Assembly (NCBI RefSeq): GCF_050948215.1
Contig: NW_027488630.1
Location: forward strand, 248,001 to 312,000
Direction: 5' to 3'
Length of the DNA: 64,000 bases
From: Halictus rubicundus
Lineage: Eukaryota; Arthropoda; Insecta; Hymenoptera; Halictidae
The stretch's first letter is position 1; each line of letters starts with the position of its first letter. The notes under the pieces were generated by a model. It was given only the letters and a program-made list of their open reading frames with translations, ran no database searches and was not told where the DNA came from. The translations under genes and the position numbers were made by a program. Below are positions 63,141-64,000 of the stretch, one piece after another.

Positions 63141-64000
63141 ATGTCCCTGTTTGGGGCGGGGACAGCTTTTTGGCTTTCTCACGGGTCGATAGGAGCGCCT
63201 GTGGCAGTCCAAACAGACCGTATTGCTGTCACAGAGCTGCTATGGTGCGGTGGCTATGACCCAAAAGTGAGTGCGACCGGCAAAGTCAGATCGAGACTGG
63301 TACGCGCTTCATCTAAGAGTACCAGCGTAGCGGCAAAATGCGTATATTGTGGAGAAAAGCTGAAGGCATCATTTACTGCCAAACCTTCAGCCGCTGAGGG
63401 ACACGGCCCCAGCAAGAAAAATGCCGCTACAAGTAAAGAAATACGTGTCCGGGAGGGTTTGCTAAGGGATGAGCTCTTTTCCTCGGAGAAGCCGGAGCTG
63501 TAAAGGGACACTATGTGTTCTAGCTGCGCTTGTGCCTCCACGTGGTCCCGCTGGATGGCAGGATCTTCGGAGTCGAGCGAACAAAACGAAGCGCAGTGGA
63601 GTGGAGGAGACAACCACTCAAAGTCCACGTCTCCCACGTGTTTGCCGTGCGTGGCGACCCTTGTCGTCGGAAAAGAGGATCCTGGGATCTGAGGGGGCCC
63701 TCTCCTGCGGGAGAGACGTCGCCAACACGTACCTTTGGCCATCTGCTTCGACTAGATGGGCGGCTAAGCGAGATAAACTAACCCTATGCTTAGTCAATCG
63801 GCTTGGAATATCATGAGCTACTAGCGAGTGGTGTTCCGCTTGGGCGAGGAAGTGGATGGTGTTCGAGTAATCGGCACCAATATCCGCGGACGGGATAGCG
63901 GGATGCAGGTTCCATTTGAGGGTCCGAGGAGGCCGGGACACGCAGCGGAATGAAAATTACACAATATCATATGGGTATTAAAAAGAAAACAAAGCGAGTC
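63141..64000 (+). other. Right flank after element B; unassigned, with a 120-codon ORF
   Basis: It starts with the 16-bp ATGTCCCTGTTTGGGG but then differs from A and B (CGGGGACAGCTTTTTGG). The ATG in this block opens a 120-codon frame (63141-63503, MSLFGAGTAFW...EKPEL) with no recognised domain. The rest to 64000 is GC-rich, with overlapping frames on both strands and nothing I can name. It may be the true target DNA of these elements, or the start or end of another repeat. Confidence 0.35.

Overview
The window is a repeat-dominated stretch of a eukaryotic, almost certainly insect, genome. The evidence is GT-AG introns, an R1-clade type non-LTR retrotransposon, a DD41D mariner, solo LTRs and a large Mutator-like DNA transposon. 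The style of the mariner and R1-like elements would fit Hymenoptera such as an ant, but this is only an impression. I see no ordinary single-copy host gene and no tRNA, rRNA or CRISPR array.

Bases 1-35918 are a satellite array of a 192-bp monomer (some copies 190 bp), about 164 copies, all in one orientation. It is organised as higher-order repeats: a block repeated at a 3,068-bp offset, five copies of a 7-monomer 1,344-bp unit, a 6-monomer 1,150-bp unit, and an 8,908-bp super-unit. The super-unit carries a 2,190-bp solo LTR (TG...CA ends, AGGA target duplication) at the same satellite position in both copies (16001-18190 and 24909-27098). The LTR holds a TATA-like box, a 109-codon ORF and an AATAAA signal. 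A third, mosaic and truncated LTR copy (35919-36917) marks the right edge of the array.

Bases 36918-37589 are the 3' end of a 5'-truncated non-LTR element. From 37590 two related R1-clade-like elements lie head to tail: A (37590-58087) and B (58088-63140). The 16-bp sequence ATGTCCCTGTTTGGGG stands before A, between A and B, and after B, as expected if it is a recurring insertion target. Both 5' UTRs carry clusters of GCCATNTTGG, the core of YY1/Pho sites, and both 3' UTRs share conserved blocks. A is degenerate through frameshifts, two in-frame stops and an insertion. B has lost its reverse transcriptase, fused ORF1 to ORF2 by deletion and received a 746-bp solo LTR on the minus strand.

Element A's ORF2 is split by the most interesting object in the window: a 15-kb Mutator-like element (40372-55350) with nearly identical 2,868-bp terminal inverted repeats. 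Inside the left arm is an apparently intact 11-exon gene (43765-47330, about 625 aa). It joins a FLYWCH-type zinc finger, a MULE transposase domain with all three acidic residues, and a C-terminal RING-HC finger. Running inward from the right arm on the minus strand is a second, diverged transposase gene. Two of its exons have exactly the same lengths (322 and 145 nt) as the matching exons of the first. Its 5' part is gone, and the space next to it is occupied by a truncated DD41D mariner. Smaller elements and a 198-bp tandem repeat fill the rest of the interior. The final 860 bp (63141-64000) are right-flank sequence that I cannot assign.
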